Positions 1 through 7,633 of a DNA stretch of 64,000 nt are shown piece by piece. Under the pieces are notes generated by a model that saw only the letters and a list, made by a program, of their open reading frames with translations, was not told where the DNA came from and ran no database searches. Every line of letters begins with the position of its first letter. Position 1 is the first letter of the stretch. The stretch covers positions 930,001-994,000 of the forward strand of contig NC_015865.1 of NCBI RefSeq assembly GCF_000221185.1, given 5' to 3'. A program made the translations under genes and the position numbers. Source of the stretch: Thermococcus sp. 4557. GTDB lineage: Archaea > Methanobacteriota_B > Thermococci > Thermococcales > Thermococcaceae.

Positions 1-15
1 GCTTCAGCGCGCGCT

Positions 16-564
16 TCAGCGCTTCATGGTCGAGAGAACCTTGCTGGTGATGTCGTTGCCTTCCTTGTCGTAGATCCTGTAGTAGGCGCTGTAGGGCAGC
101 TTCATCTTGGCCCTGTGCATGGCGCCGAGGGCAAACTTGAGGTGGTTCTCGTTCACCCAGACGGTGATGATCTTCTGGTCCTTCTTGACGCGAGCGGCGA
201 GGCCTATCGGCTTTCCGAAGGGCCTGCGCATACCGTTTCCGTAACGGTCGGCCTTCCTTCCGGTAGCCATCGGGTTCTCACGGAGCACCTGGAAGGGGTA
301 GACCCTTATCTTGAAGTGGAAGTTGCTCCTACCGACGTTCTTCTGGAGGTACCTGTTCACCTGGATACGGATGGCCTCGAGGGCGTTCTGCCTTATCTGC
401 ATGGCCTGCTCCGCGTGAAGGCTGACCTCGTACTCGAACTCGGCTGAGAGGTTGCCCATATCGAAGATCGTTATTCTCGGACCGGGCGCACCGCGGATGT
501 ACTTCCTCCTCGTGTAAGCGGGCTTATCAACGTCCCTATCAATCTTGGCTGGTCTCAGTCCCAT
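16..564 (-). CDS. rpl10e: 50S ribosomal protein L10e (L16/L10AE family)
   Basis: A 182-residue protein of the large ribosomal subunit, equivalent to bacterial L16; it lies near the tRNA-binding and peptidyl-transferase region. The start [11 protein letters not shown] and the segment [20 protein letters not shown] are typical of archaeal L10e, and the length is normal. The start is supported by a strong ribosome binding site (GGAGGTGAG, about 3 bases upstream). A TATA box (TTTTATAAAA) lies at about 617-626 and an inverted repeat at 594-607 in the leader. The gene runs toward the window edge. Family assignment is firm. Confidence 0.97.
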   Translation of the reverse strand: MGLRPAKIDRDVDKPAYTRRKYIRGAPGPRITIFDMGNLSAEFEYEVSLHAEQAMQIRQNALEAIRIQVNRYLQKNVGRSNFHFKIRVYPFQVLRENPMATGRKADRYGNGMRRPFGKPIGLAARVKKDQKIITVWVNENHLKFALGAMHRAKMKLPYSAYYRIYDKEGNDITSKVLSTMKR

Positions 565-593
565 ACTCTCACCTCCAAATGAGCGTAAGCTAA

Positions 594-607
594 GCCTAAA
601 CTTAGGC
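594..607. repeat. Inverted repeat in L10e leader
   Basis: GCCTAA and TTAGGC flank a two-base centre. It lies about 30-43 bases before the L10e start and about where transcription should begin, given the TATA box at about 617-626 on the reverse strand. It could be an operator or a leader hairpin; the function is unproven. Confidence 0.35.
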
Positions 608-616
608 GAGTGCTCT

Positions 617-626
617 CTTTTATAAA
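617..626 (-). promoter_or_regulatory. TATA box of L10e
   Basis: The palindromic AT-rich stretch TTTTATAAAA stands about 55-60 bases before the L10e start in an otherwise GC-rich spacer. It is the only good archaeal core-promoter candidate there. Confidence 0.6.
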
Positions 627-653
627 AGTTTTGGAGCCTTTGTCAAAGGGAAC

Positions 654-1820
654 TTACTCCCCACCGCCTTTAAGCTTAACGCCTTGCCAGAGCAGGGCTA
701 TCGAAACGGGTGTGAAGGCCAGCAGGGCGAGGTTGAGCGTTACAACCCCGTGAAACTCTCCCAGAGAGTACGCAAAGCCGAACAGCATTCCGCCCAGGAA
801 AGTGGAGAGGTTCTGGACGCCGTTGACGCCCCCGATGGCAAGGGAAGAGCGGTGGTAGCTCGCCAGAACCTTTCTGGAAATCGGTCTGAAGCTCTGGAAG
901 GCGAAGAGGGCAAGGAATATCCCCAGGAAAACCGTCGGGGCGGTCTTCACCGCCGCAAGGAGCGGCGAAAGTGCCGCCATTATGGACGTGAACAGAACCA
1001 TCCGCCTCTCGCTCCTCACGTCGGCGAGCCAGGAGACGCCGTAGCTGAGCATCGCCGCCAGAAAGCCGGCCCAGCCGATGAGCGTTGCGGTCGTTGCCTT
1101 CTCCATCCCCAGGGCCTCGGAGACGTAGACGTAGGTTATCTCGCCGGACGTGAAGGCCACTATCACCGCCATCAGCGAGGCGATTATTAGAACCCTCTTG
1201 GGTTCGAGGCTCGGCCTTTCACCGTCGGGGGTTTTCTTCCTCTTGGGCGTTATTCTCTCGTAGAGGAGAACGTAGCTGGCCACCATTATCAGGCCAGTCA
1301 GGATAAAGAACGCGGAGGAAATCCACATCTGCCCGCCCAGCCCGAGGTCTATCGTGTATGCGTAGACGTAGTTGCCAAGGAGGGATGCTATACTGCCGAA
1401 GAAGAAGTATATCGCCGTAACCCTCGCCCTTATCTCCTTCGGGGTGGCCACTGCTATGACGAACTGGGCCATCGGCCAGCTCAGACCGTTGAGAAAACCG
1501 TTGAGGAGCTTTATTCCCGCAACCTGAACCCAAGTTGAGGTCAGGGGGTAGAGCTGAACCGCCAGGGCGTTTCCCATCATCGCCAGGGCACCGATGTAGA
1601 CGAGCTTTTTACCTCTCTCGAGCATCAGGCCACCCAGAACCGAGGAAAAGGCTCTCGCGAGGACAAAAGACATGGAGACGATTGAAACGGACAGCATCGA
1701 GGCCCGAAGTATATCACGGGTGTAGAACGCTATGGCTGGAGTGGCGAGGCGGAAGGCTATCGTTCCGGTGAAGGCGGATAGTATGAGGAGGAGTATTCCA
1801 GCGAGGCGTCTTCGTTCCAT
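654..1820 (-). CDS. MFS transporter
   Basis: A 388-residue integral membrane protein of the major facilitator superfamily with about 12 predicted helices. Helices are visible throughout, such as residues 9-30 and 45-62, with a charged cytoplasmic loop at about 185-205 (RITPKRKKTPDGERPSLEPK) separating the two six-helix halves. It is monocistronic and divergent from the aminotransferase at 1985. The substrate cannot be told from sequence; drug or metabolite efflux are both possible. It resembles two further MFS genes in this window (48745 and 52843) in fold only. Confidence 0.85.
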   Translation of the reverse strand: MERRRLAGILLLILSAFTGTIAFRLATPAIAFYTRDILRASMLSVSIVSMSFVLARAFSSVLGGLMLERGKKLVYIGALAMMGNALAVQLYPLTSTWVQVAGIKLLNGFLNGLSWPMAQFVIAVATPKEIRARVTAIYFFFGSIASLLGNYVYAYTIDLGLGGQMWISSAFFILTGLIMVASYVLLYERITPKRKKTPDGERPSLEPKRVLIIASLMAVIVAFTSGEITYVYVSEALGMEKATTATLIGWAGFLAAMLSYGVSWLADVRSERRMVLFTSIMAALSPLLAAVKTAPTVFLGIFLALFAFQSFRPISRKVLASYHRSSLAIGGVNGVQNLSTFLGGMLFGFAYSLGEFHGVVTLNLALLAFTPVSIALLWQGVKLKGGGE

Positions 1821-1945
1821 CAGACCACCTTCTAAGCGTTAGTGTGAAGCTTTTAAAAGTATTGGCGGTGTCGAAGATTTTTCAGTTATCTGTGGAATAA
1901 ATGAGTGAAGCTTCAACTAATCGGTGCACAATGCCAGCGAACCCT

Positions 1946-1954
1946 TTTTATATT
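1946..1954 (+). promoter_or_regulatory. TATA box of class V aminotransferase
   Basis: The T-rich TTTTTATAT element lies about 30 bases upstream of the chosen ATG at 1985. This places the transcription start at about 1975 and rules out translation from the in-frame ATG codons at 1901 and 1931. Confidence 0.6.
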
Positions 1955-1984
1955 TCCCCTCCAACTCCCGCCGAGGTGATGCTG

Positions 1985-3139
1985 ATGGAGCTTAGGTTCG
2001 ACATGGAGTATGAGGAAGCTTACAGGGAGGTTTACGAGCTTGTCAAGCCGAAGTATAAGCTCTTTACCGCCGGCCCAGTCGCATGCTTCCCGGAGGTTCT
2101 CGCGATAATGGCCGTCCAGATGTTCAGCCACCGCTCGGCCGAGGCCAAGGAGGTTCACGTTGACACCCTCAACAGACTCAAGGCTTTTCTCGAAGCCGAG
2201 AAAGGCGAGATAATAATGTTCCCCAGCTCCGGAACCGGATTCATGGAAGCCGCCGTTAGAAACACCGTGCCGAGGGGAGGAAAGGTACTGGTCACAACGA
2301 TAGGCGCCTTTGGGGACAGGTTCGCCGATGTCGTCAACGCCAACGGCAGGGAAGCGGTTATCCTGAGGAAGGAGCCGGGGTACGCGATCAAGCCGGAGGA
2401 GCTTGACGAAGCCCTCAAAAAGAACCCCGATGTCGTTGCCGTGACGATAACCTACAACGAGACCTCGACCGGCGTGCTGAACCCGCTCCCCGAGCTGGCG
2501 AAGGTCGTTCACGAGCACGACAAGCTCCTCTTCGTCGACGCCGTTTCCGCCATGGGCGGCGCGGACATAAAGTTTGACAAATGGGGCCTCGACATGATAT
2601 TCGCCAGCTCACAGAAGGCCTTCGGCGTCCCGCCCGGCCTGGCCGTCGCCGCCGTCAGCGAGAGGGTCTTTGAAATCGCCGAGAAGATGCCGGAGCGCGG
2701 CTGGTACTTCGACCTGCCGCTCTACAGGAAGTTCAACGGCAAGAAGAAGGGAACCCCCTCAACTCCCCCGCTCCCGCAGATATTCGGCCTCAACGTCGTG
2801 CTCAGGATAGTTGAGAAGATGGGCGGTAAGGATGCCTGGCTCGGAATGTACAAGAAGAGGAGCGAGACCATCCGCGAGGGCGTCAAGGAGATGGGCCTCG
2901 GCGTTCTAGCTGAGCCAGGCTACGAGAGCCCGACCATTACCGCCGTTGTCGTCCCAGAGGGAATGAAGGGTGTCGACGTCTACAACGCCATGCGCGAGCG
3001 CGGCTTCGAGCTGGCCAAGGGCTACGGAAGCGTGGCGGAGAAGACCTTCAGGATTGGAAACATGGGCTACATGACCTTCGAGGACATCGAGGAGATGCTC
3101 GCCAACCTCCGCGAGGTCATAGAAAAGCTTAAGGGCTGA
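1985..3139 (+). CDS. Class V aminotransferase (alanine-glyoxylate/serine-pyruvate type)
   Basis: A 384-residue PLP-dependent enzyme that likely transfers the amino group of serine or alanine to a keto acid. Family hallmarks: KLFTAGPVACFPEV near the N terminus, SSGTGFMEAAVRN (phosphate-binding loop), FVDAVSAMGG (aspartate contacting the PLP ring) and FASSQKAFGVPPG with the Schiff-base lysine. Start 1985 is chosen because GAGGTG lies six bases before it and the TATA box at 1946-1954 makes the ATG codons at 1901 and 1931 untranslatable; ATG 1979 is an alternative. The exact amino donor is not decided by sequence. Confidence 0.9.
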   Translation: MELRFDMEYEEAYREVYELVKPKYKLFTAGPVACFPEVLAIMAVQMFSHRSAEAKEVHVDTLNRLKAFLEAEKGEIIMFPSSGTGFMEAAVRNTVPRGGKVLVTTIGAFGDRFADVVNANGREAVILRKEPGYAIKPEELDEALKKNPDVVAVTITYNETSTGVLNPLPELAKVVHEHDKLLFVDAVSAMGGADIKFDKWGLDMIFASSQKAFGVPPGLAVAAVSERVFEIAEKMPERGWYFDLPLYRKFNGKKKGTPSTPPLPQIFGLNVVLRIVEKMGGKDAWLGMYKKRSETIREGVKEMGLGVLAEPGYESPTITAVVVPEGMKGVDVYNAMRERGFELAKGYGSVAEKTFRIGNMGYMTFEDIEEMLANLREVIEKLKG

Positions 3140-3159
3140 GCCCTCTCCTTTTTATTCTA

Positions 3160-3942
3160 GTGAAGGTCATGGTCTCAAAGAAGTGGATAACCGCCTGGCT
3201 CGTCCTGAACTTCCTCATCTTCTGGACTGCTGGCCTCTACACGAGCGGGTATTCCCTCGAAGGTTATCTACCTTGGGAGAGCAAAGACGCGCCAACATAC
3301 AGCCCCATAGTGTATGCGCTACCCGATGACACGCCTGACGGGATGCTCTACATGGTGGACAAGGATGGCAACGTCTACTACTACATAGTCTGGGAAGATG
3401 AGTATTTCAGCAACTGGATGATAGACAAGCTCTATCGCTTCTTCAGGGCCTTGGTATACGGTGGGGCTACCCAAGACATAGAGGTAGTCAAAGTTTTCCC
3501 AGAAAACAGGACCATCTACTTCCAGACCTATGAACACACAGACGTATGGGTCACGGTAAACTCCGATGGAACGTGCCTGTGGCCTGGGGGGAACGTAGAA
3601 GTCCCGAACTGTGCCAAAAACGGCACCCACGTTAAGGTGTACTCGGTAACATGGAACCACATGCTCTCGATTATTCCCCAAAACGGAACGGTGCGGACGA
3701 CACTGCCGCTAAAGCGCATGAGCCCCACGGACTACGTCATCCTCGGAATGTTCAGAAGGACCCAGATGACAATAGCGGGGGTAGCGGTGGATTCGATAGT
3801 CATCGGCCTTCTCGTGACCCTGGCGTTCAACGTATTCCTCTACGTCGCCTGGCGTCTCGGCTACCTAACCAAAGAAAGCCAGACCAGGATACTGCGGGAG
3901 CTTAAGAACATAATAAAACCAAGGAGAGGCGGAAAAGAGTGA
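3160..3942 (+). CDS. Unknown membrane protein with two helices
   Basis: A 260-residue protein I do not recognise. It has an N-terminal hydrophobic helix (about residues 9-28), an extracellular-looking domain of about 180 residues with many Tyr, Asp and Asn (two Cys at about 142 and 152), then a second helix (about 207-232) and a basic cytoplasmic tail ending KPRRGGKE. The topology is two-pass with a large outside loop. GTG 3160 or ATG 3169 could be the start. It follows the aminotransferase by 20 bases, so the two may be cotranscribed, and its stop abuts that of the convergent ATPase at 3943. Confidence 0.65.
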   Translation: MKVMVSKKWITAWLVLNFLIFWTAGLYTSGYSLEGYLPWESKDAPTYSPIVYALPDDTPDGMLYMVDKDGNVYYYIVWEDEYFSNWMIDKLYRFFRALVYGGATQDIEVVKVFPENRTIYFQTYEHTDVWVTVNSDGTCLWPGGNVEVPNCAKNGTHVKVYSVTWNHMLSIIPQNGTVRTTLPLKRMSPTDYVILGMFRRTQMTIAGVAVDSIVIGLLVTLAFNVFLYVAWRLGYLTKESQTRILRELKNIIKPRRGGKE

Positions 3943-4524
3943 TCAGAGGATCCTCTCCAGCTCCCCGTCCCTAACGCGGTATATCCTGTTTATGCTCTTC
4001 CTGCCCGTTCTGAAGTCCCTCTTGAGCTCGACGACCACGTCGAACTTGTCGAAGGTTTCGCCGCTTATCCTGAGCCAGTGCCTGACCTCATCCTTTATAT
4101 CGTCGGTGAGGGCAAGGGACGTCACTATGAACGCGTAATCGTCTATAAGCTCGCGGAATATCCTCGCAACGTCAACGGTGTGAACCGTGTCGATGACGAC
4201 ATAGTCGGGATTCAAGGCCCTGATTTTTGAGATAACGTCCGATGTGCGCCTCTCAAGTGGCTGGCTGTCGAACTGAGTATCTATGACGACGATGTTCGGC
4301 TTGAAGGGCTTGAACTCGCCGTAGGCGGTTATAACAGCTACCTTCCAGTCGTCGGGTATGAAGTGCATCAGCGCCTCAACGAGCTTGGTCTTTCCGGAGC
4401 GGCTGGAACCAACCACGAGGATGTCCTTCTTGGAGAGAACCGCGTTCTTCAGAACCCCCAACTGCTCCTCGGTTGCGGCGCCGTAGCGTATCAGGTCCTC
4501 AGGCGTGAATATGTACACTCCCAT
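3943..4524 (-). CDS. Orphan mini-ATPase, type II/IV secretion (VirB11/GspE-like) core
   Basis: A 193-residue P-loop protein. Walker A is GSSRSGKT (about residues 39-46). It is followed by NIVVIDTQF (Asp-box position) and ALNPDYVVIDTVHT, which matches the Walker B region of secretion ATPases (usually R-P-D-x-I-I-V-G-E) but with Asp instead of Glu. The usual His box is reduced to FIVTSLAL. The N-terminal domain of true secretion ATPases is missing, and no pilin, secretin or membrane partner lies nearby. It may be a minimal regulatory or DNA/RNA-handling ATPase rather than a secretion motor. TATA-like sequence lies at 4554-4565, about 35 bases upstream. Confidence 0.65.
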   Translation of the reverse strand: MGVYIFTPEDLIRYGAATEEQLGVLKNAVLSKKDILVVGSSRSGKTKLVEALMHFIPDDWKVAVITAYGEFKPFKPNIVVIDTQFDSQPLERRTSDVISKIRALNPDYVVIDTVHTVDVARIFRELIDDYAFIVTSLALTDDIKDEVRHWLRISGETFDKFDVVVELKRDFRTGRKSINRIYRVRDGELERIL

Positions 4525-4553
4525 GCTTTACCACCATACAAGGTTCTCGACTG

Positions 4554-4565
4554 GCGTTATAACGC
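4554..4565. promoter_or_regulatory. Palindrome with TATA core upstream of mini-ATPase
   Basis: GCGTTATAACGC is a perfect 12-base palindrome about 30-40 bases before the reverse-strand start at 4524, so it can serve as the TATA box of that gene. The symmetry may also reflect a regulator site. Confidence 0.4.
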
Positions 4566-4723
4566 TATCGCCGGAGGGCTTTGATAAACGTCAAATAAAG
4601 CACAATATATCGTCGTATGTCCAAAAATTATCGCGTTTAAATGTCATATCTTGCTCAAAATCCAAAAGTTTTTGCACAAAGGCCATAAAGGGGGAAGTCA
4701 GTGACAAAAACTAGGTGATAGAT

Positions 4724-5626
4724 ATGAACGCTCTCCAAATTGTGACCAGAAAAATTGAACCGGTTATGGAAGTACAGACGAGAGTGATTGACTATATGAC
4801 AAGATACATGGTGGGCGAGGGCTTCAAGTGGATGCTCCCGGTGATGCTCAGCTCCATAACGGATCCCCTCTGGCCCGATCCGGCCGCAGAGGAGGCTCTC
4901 AGACCGCCCGAGGTCGAGGTCTACGGCTCGAGGCTGAGACTGACCCACAGCATGATACTCCACAAGCAGATGGCGGTGGCGATGGGGATAGATAAGCTCT
5001 TCATCCTCTCGCCGAACGTGAGACTTGAGGGGCGCTCGGCTGACGACGGAAGGCACGCCTACGAGTTCACCCAGCTCGACTTCGAGATAGCCCATGCGAG
5101 CATGGACGACGTGATGAGCCTCATCGAGGGACTCATCAGCGGCCTCTTTAAGGAGGCAAGAAGATGGGAGCTGGAGAGGGAAGTTCCCAGAGTCAAGCCG
5201 CCCTTCAAGCGCTTCACCCTTGAGGAGATAAAGGAGGAGTTCGGGGACGAGGACGAGGCCAGCAAAGCCATGAAGGAACCATTCTGGGTGACCGACATTG
5301 AGAGGGAGTTCTACGACAGGGAAGACCCCGAGAGACCGGGGCACTTCAGGAACTACGACCTCTACCTACCGGAGGGCTACGGCGAGGTCTCGAGCGGCGG
5401 CGAGAGGGAGTGGGAGTACGAGGTCATCGTCCGGAAGATGAAGAGAGCGGGAATAAGCCTCGAGGCATTCAGACCGTATATTGAAGTGGCCAAGGCGGGT
5501 CTCCTGAAGCCCAGCGCCGGGGCCGGAATCGGCGTCGAGAGACTGGTTCGCTACATGGTGGGGGCAAAGCACATAGCAGAGGTGCAACCGTTCCCGAGGA
5601 TTCCGGGCGTTCCTGCTGTCATCTGA
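4724..5626 (+). CDS. Archaeal asparagine synthetase A-like (AsnRS-related)
   Basis: A 300-residue class II synthetase core without the N-terminal anticodon-binding domain. The sequence resembles archaeal asparaginyl/aspartyl-tRNA synthetases: LTHSMILHKQMAVA (motif 2 region), YEFTQLDFEI and the motif 3 region GIGVERLVRYM, ending AEVQPFPRIPG. This architecture is known in Pyrococcus as an ammonia-dependent asparagine synthetase that evolved from an AsnRS-type enzyme. The reaction would be Asp + NH3 + ATP to Asn. Start 4724 follows AGGTGAT by four bases; GTG 4715 overlaps that site. It is monocistronic with a T-run at 5631-5635 after the stop. Confidence 0.85.
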   Translation: MNALQIVTRKIEPVMEVQTRVIDYMTRYMVGEGFKWMLPVMLSSITDPLWPDPAAEEALRPPEVEVYGSRLRLTHSMILHKQMAVAMGIDKLFILSPNVRLEGRSADDGRHAYEFTQLDFEIAHASMDDVMSLIEGLISGLFKEARRWELEREVPRVKPPFKRFTLEEIKEEFGDEDEASKAMKEPFWVTDIEREFYDREDPERPGHFRNYDLYLPEGYGEVSSGGEREWEYEVIVRKMKRAGISLEAFRPYIEVAKAGLLKPSAGAGIGVERLVRYMVGAKHIAEVQPFPRIPGVPAVI

Positions 5627-5630
5627 GGCC

Positions 5631-5635
5631 TTTTT
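5631..5635 (+). terminator. Oligo-T terminator after asparagine synthetase gene
   Basis: A five-T run begins five bases after the stop codon, followed by further pyrimidine-rich sequence; archaeal termination typically uses such T-runs. Confidence 0.35.
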
Positions 5636-5695
5636 GCATCTTCCCCTCTCAAAACCCATTTAAACGATTCCTTCCCTATTTCTTCGGGGATTTCT

Positions 5696-6871
5696 ATGAG
5701 GAGGACTCTGTTTCCGGCACTGGAGAAGTTCAAGGCTTATCTAAACACCGCGAGCCTCGGTCTGATGCCTTCAACCGTGGTTCTCGAGGCAACAAAGCTT
5801 CTCAACGACGTTATCGAGTTCAAAGGGGAGGTTAACTCGGTCGACTACATGGACGAGGTAGTTCTGAAGCCGCTGTTGGACGAGGCGGCGAAACTTATGA
5901 GGGTTAGTCCTGAAAACACCGGCCTCTCAATACAGACCACGGAGGGTCTGAGGAGAATCCTGCTGGCACTGGAACCCAAGAAGGGAGGGAACATCGTCTC
6001 TCTGGACACCGAGTTTCCGACGCTCCCGGCGCTCCTCAGGAGCTACGCAAGGCGTTTTAACCTCGAGCTGCGCGTTGTGAAGAACAGGAACGGGGTTCAC
6101 AGCCTTGAGGAGGTCGAGAAGGCCATAGACGACGACACCTTTGCGGTGGTCTTAAGCTCCATCAACTGGGTCACAGGGCAGCGGCTCAACCTGAGAGAGC
6201 TTTCAGGGGTTGCCCACGAACACGGCGCCTGGCTGATAGTTGATGCAGTCCAGCACCTTGGAGCCCTGAGACTGTTCCCTGAGAAGGAGGGCGTTGATGC
6301 GCTTTCAGCGGGCTCTGAGAAGTGGCTCCTCAGCCCGGACACGGGGGCCGGCCTGATATACGTCTCCGACGAGCTCTTAGAGGAGGCCAGGCCGATAAGG
6401 GGACTGCTCAACAATGAGCCGCCAACGGGTGAATGGGGACCGTGGTGGGGCCTACCGGAGAAGGACCCCTGGGGGGAGCTGAAGCCTGCTAGGGGCGTCA
6501 AAAAGCTCGACTTCGGCGGTGGGCCGCCCTACCTCGTTGCGGCTGCCTTCACCGCCTCGCTGAGGCTGATAAACGAGCTGGGCATCGAGGAGATAGAGCG
6601 CCACAACCTCAGGTTAGCTGGCAGGATAAGGGACGAGGTTTTAAGTGCGGGCCTTGAGGTCTTCGCGGAGGGTTCATCGATAGTCACGATAAAGACGGGC
6701 CTAAGCTACGAGGAAGAGGGGAGACTGCACGAGAAGCTCACCGCGGAGGGAATCTCGGTCAGCCACCGCGGCGTTCTCGGTCACTACGGGATACGGGCCT
6801 CACCGCACCTGTACAACACGCCCGAGGACATCGAGACCTTCCTCGAATCGCTGTTCGGGGCTATGGGCTGA
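5696..6871 (+). CDS. Class V aminotransferase / cysteine desulfurase-like
   Basis: A 391-residue PLP fold-type I enzyme. Visible landmarks are YLNTASLGLMP at the N terminus, SSINWVTGQRLNL, WLIVDAVQHLGALR with the ring-contacting Asp, and SAGSEKWLLSPDTGAG with the PLP lysine. It groups with the broad isopenicillin-N-epimerase/Csd-like branch. No IscU- or SufB-type partner is adjacent, so a sulfur-mobilising role is only one option. Start 5696 follows CGGGGAT at proper spacing, and an AT-rich TATA candidate (ATTTAAAC) lies about 38 bases upstream. It is distinct in sequence from the aminotransferase at 1985. Confidence 0.85.
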   Translation: MRRTLFPALEKFKAYLNTASLGLMPSTVVLEATKLLNDVIEFKGEVNSVDYMDEVVLKPLLDEAAKLMRVSPENTGLSIQTTEGLRRILLALEPKKGGNIVSLDTEFPTLPALLRSYARRFNLELRVVKNRNGVHSLEEVEKAIDDDTFAVVLSSINWVTGQRLNLRELSGVAHEHGAWLIVDAVQHLGALRLFPEKEGVDALSAGSEKWLLSPDTGAGLIYVSDELLEEARPIRGLLNNEPPTGEWGPWWGLPEKDPWGELKPARGVKKLDFGGGPPYLVAAAFTASLRLINELGIEEIERHNLRLAGRIRDEVLSAGLEVFAEGSSIVTIKTGLSYEEEGRLHEKLTAEGISVSHRGVLGHYGIRASPHLYNTPEDIETFLESLFGAMG

Positions 6872-6879
6872 CCCCAAGG

Positions 6880-6888
6880 TTTTTATAC
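6880..6888 (+). promoter_or_regulatory. TATA box of RelBE-type operon
   Basis: TTTTTATAC lies about 30-38 bases before the antitoxin start at 6918, inside the short spacer after the aminotransferase stop. Confidence 0.6.
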
Positions 6889-6917
6889 GATAGCGGAGAA
6901 TTACAAGCGGGGATAGT

Positions 6918-7124
6918 ATGGAAGGGGTCGAGACAAAGACCGTTGAATACGTCGCAAAGGAACTGGAGAGGCTGAAAAAAGAGTTGCAGTACCTTGAGGC
7001 CATGCTTCTCCCGGAAGAGAACGACGAACTGAGCGAGGAGGAGCTTAAGGAGCTGCTCAGAGAAGCCAGGGACGATTCCATCGAGTGGAAGAGGCTTGAA
7101 GACCTACCGGAACCGAGGGAGTGA
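6918..7124 (+). CDS. RelB-type antitoxin
   Basis: A 68-residue acidic, mostly helical protein (LERLKKELQYLEAMLLPEEN and a Glu-rich C-terminal half) placed directly before a RelE-type toxin, with three bases between stop and start. Size, acidity and gene order match archaeal RelB antitoxins, which wrap around and neutralise RelE and often repress the operon. I see no clear ribbon-helix-helix DNA-binding motif, so autoregulation is uncertain. Confidence 0.75.
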   Translation: MEGVETKTVEYVAKELERLKKELQYLEAMLLPEENDELSEEELKELLREARDDSIEWKRLEDLPEPRE

Positions 7125-7127
7125 GGT

Positions 7128-7400
7128 ATGGGCTTCAGGGTTGAGGTTCACCCCAGGGTTGTAAAGGCCATGAAGTCCCTTCCTCCGGCCCATTACGAGA
7201 GGATTCACACCCTTCTAAAAGTCCTGAGGGAAGAACCGGTTCCCGCCGGAATCTACGACGTGAAGAAGCTGAAGGGGACTGGAGACCTCGCCCTTTACAG
7301 GGTCAGGGCTGGGGAGTACCGGCTGATTTACGCCGTGGACTGGAAGCGCGACCTCGTCAGGGTTCTGAGGCTGGAGTCCCGTGGAAGGGCTTATAAGTGA
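7128..7400 (+). CDS. RelE-type toxin
   Basis: A 90-residue basic protein of the RelE/ParE superfamily. The order is typical: N-terminal FRVEVHPRVVKAMKSLP, the helical hairpin HYERIHTLLKVLREEP, then the beta sheet with VKKLKGTGDLALYRVRAGEYRLIYAV and VLRLESRGRAYK. RelE enzymes cleave mRNA in the ribosomal A site; the conserved basic and C-terminal Tyr positions are present. It is translated just after its antitoxin from GAGGT-ATG. It ends three bases before the convergent small gene at 7404. Confidence 0.88.
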   Translation: MGFRVEVHPRVVKAMKSLPPAHYERIHTLLKVLREEPVPAGIYDVKKLKGTGDLALYRVRAGEYRLIYAVDWKRDLVRVLRLESRGRAYK

Positions 7401-7403
7401 AGG

Positions 7404-7562
7404 CTAAAGCCCCCGCAAAAATTCCTCAGCTTTTTCGATTTCCCCCTTCTCGGCGAGCTTCAGGACGGTGATATAGAGGCCTATGAGTTCGAGGTTTTCA
7501 TTGGGGTTCTCGATCAGCCTGTCAATGAGTCCTTCTCTTTCCCTAAGTTTTCGAATCCCCAT
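7404..7562 (-). CDS. Small unknown protein (52 residues)
   Basis: A short acidic, helical reading frame (MGIRKLREREGLIDRLIENP to the end KAEEFLRGL) read from ATG 7562. It has a heptad-like Leu/Ile pattern and could be a TPR-like helix pair or a remnant of a longer protein. No clear ribosome binding site is seen, but AT-rich sequence precedes it, so it could be leaderless. It is convergent with the toxin gene. No function can be assigned. Confidence 0.4.
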   Translation of the reverse strand: MGIRKLREREGLIDRLIENPNENLELIGLYITVLKLAEKGEIEKAEEFLRGL

Positions 7563-7633
7563 AATATAATCGCCGGTAGAAAAACAGAATAGGAGGCTGT
7601 TTGATTCCCACTGGCCAACATCTAAAAAGAAAA

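Noticed and set aside
1901-1984. N-terminal extension of the aminotransferase from the ATG at 1901
   Set aside because: The TATA box at 1946-1954 falls inside the extension, so the mRNA would start after this codon.
4655-5344. Reverse-strand frame of 229 codons over the asparagine synthetase gene
   Set aside because: Composition (many His, Leu, Val, Arg without domain) is that of an antisense shadow of a conserved enzyme.
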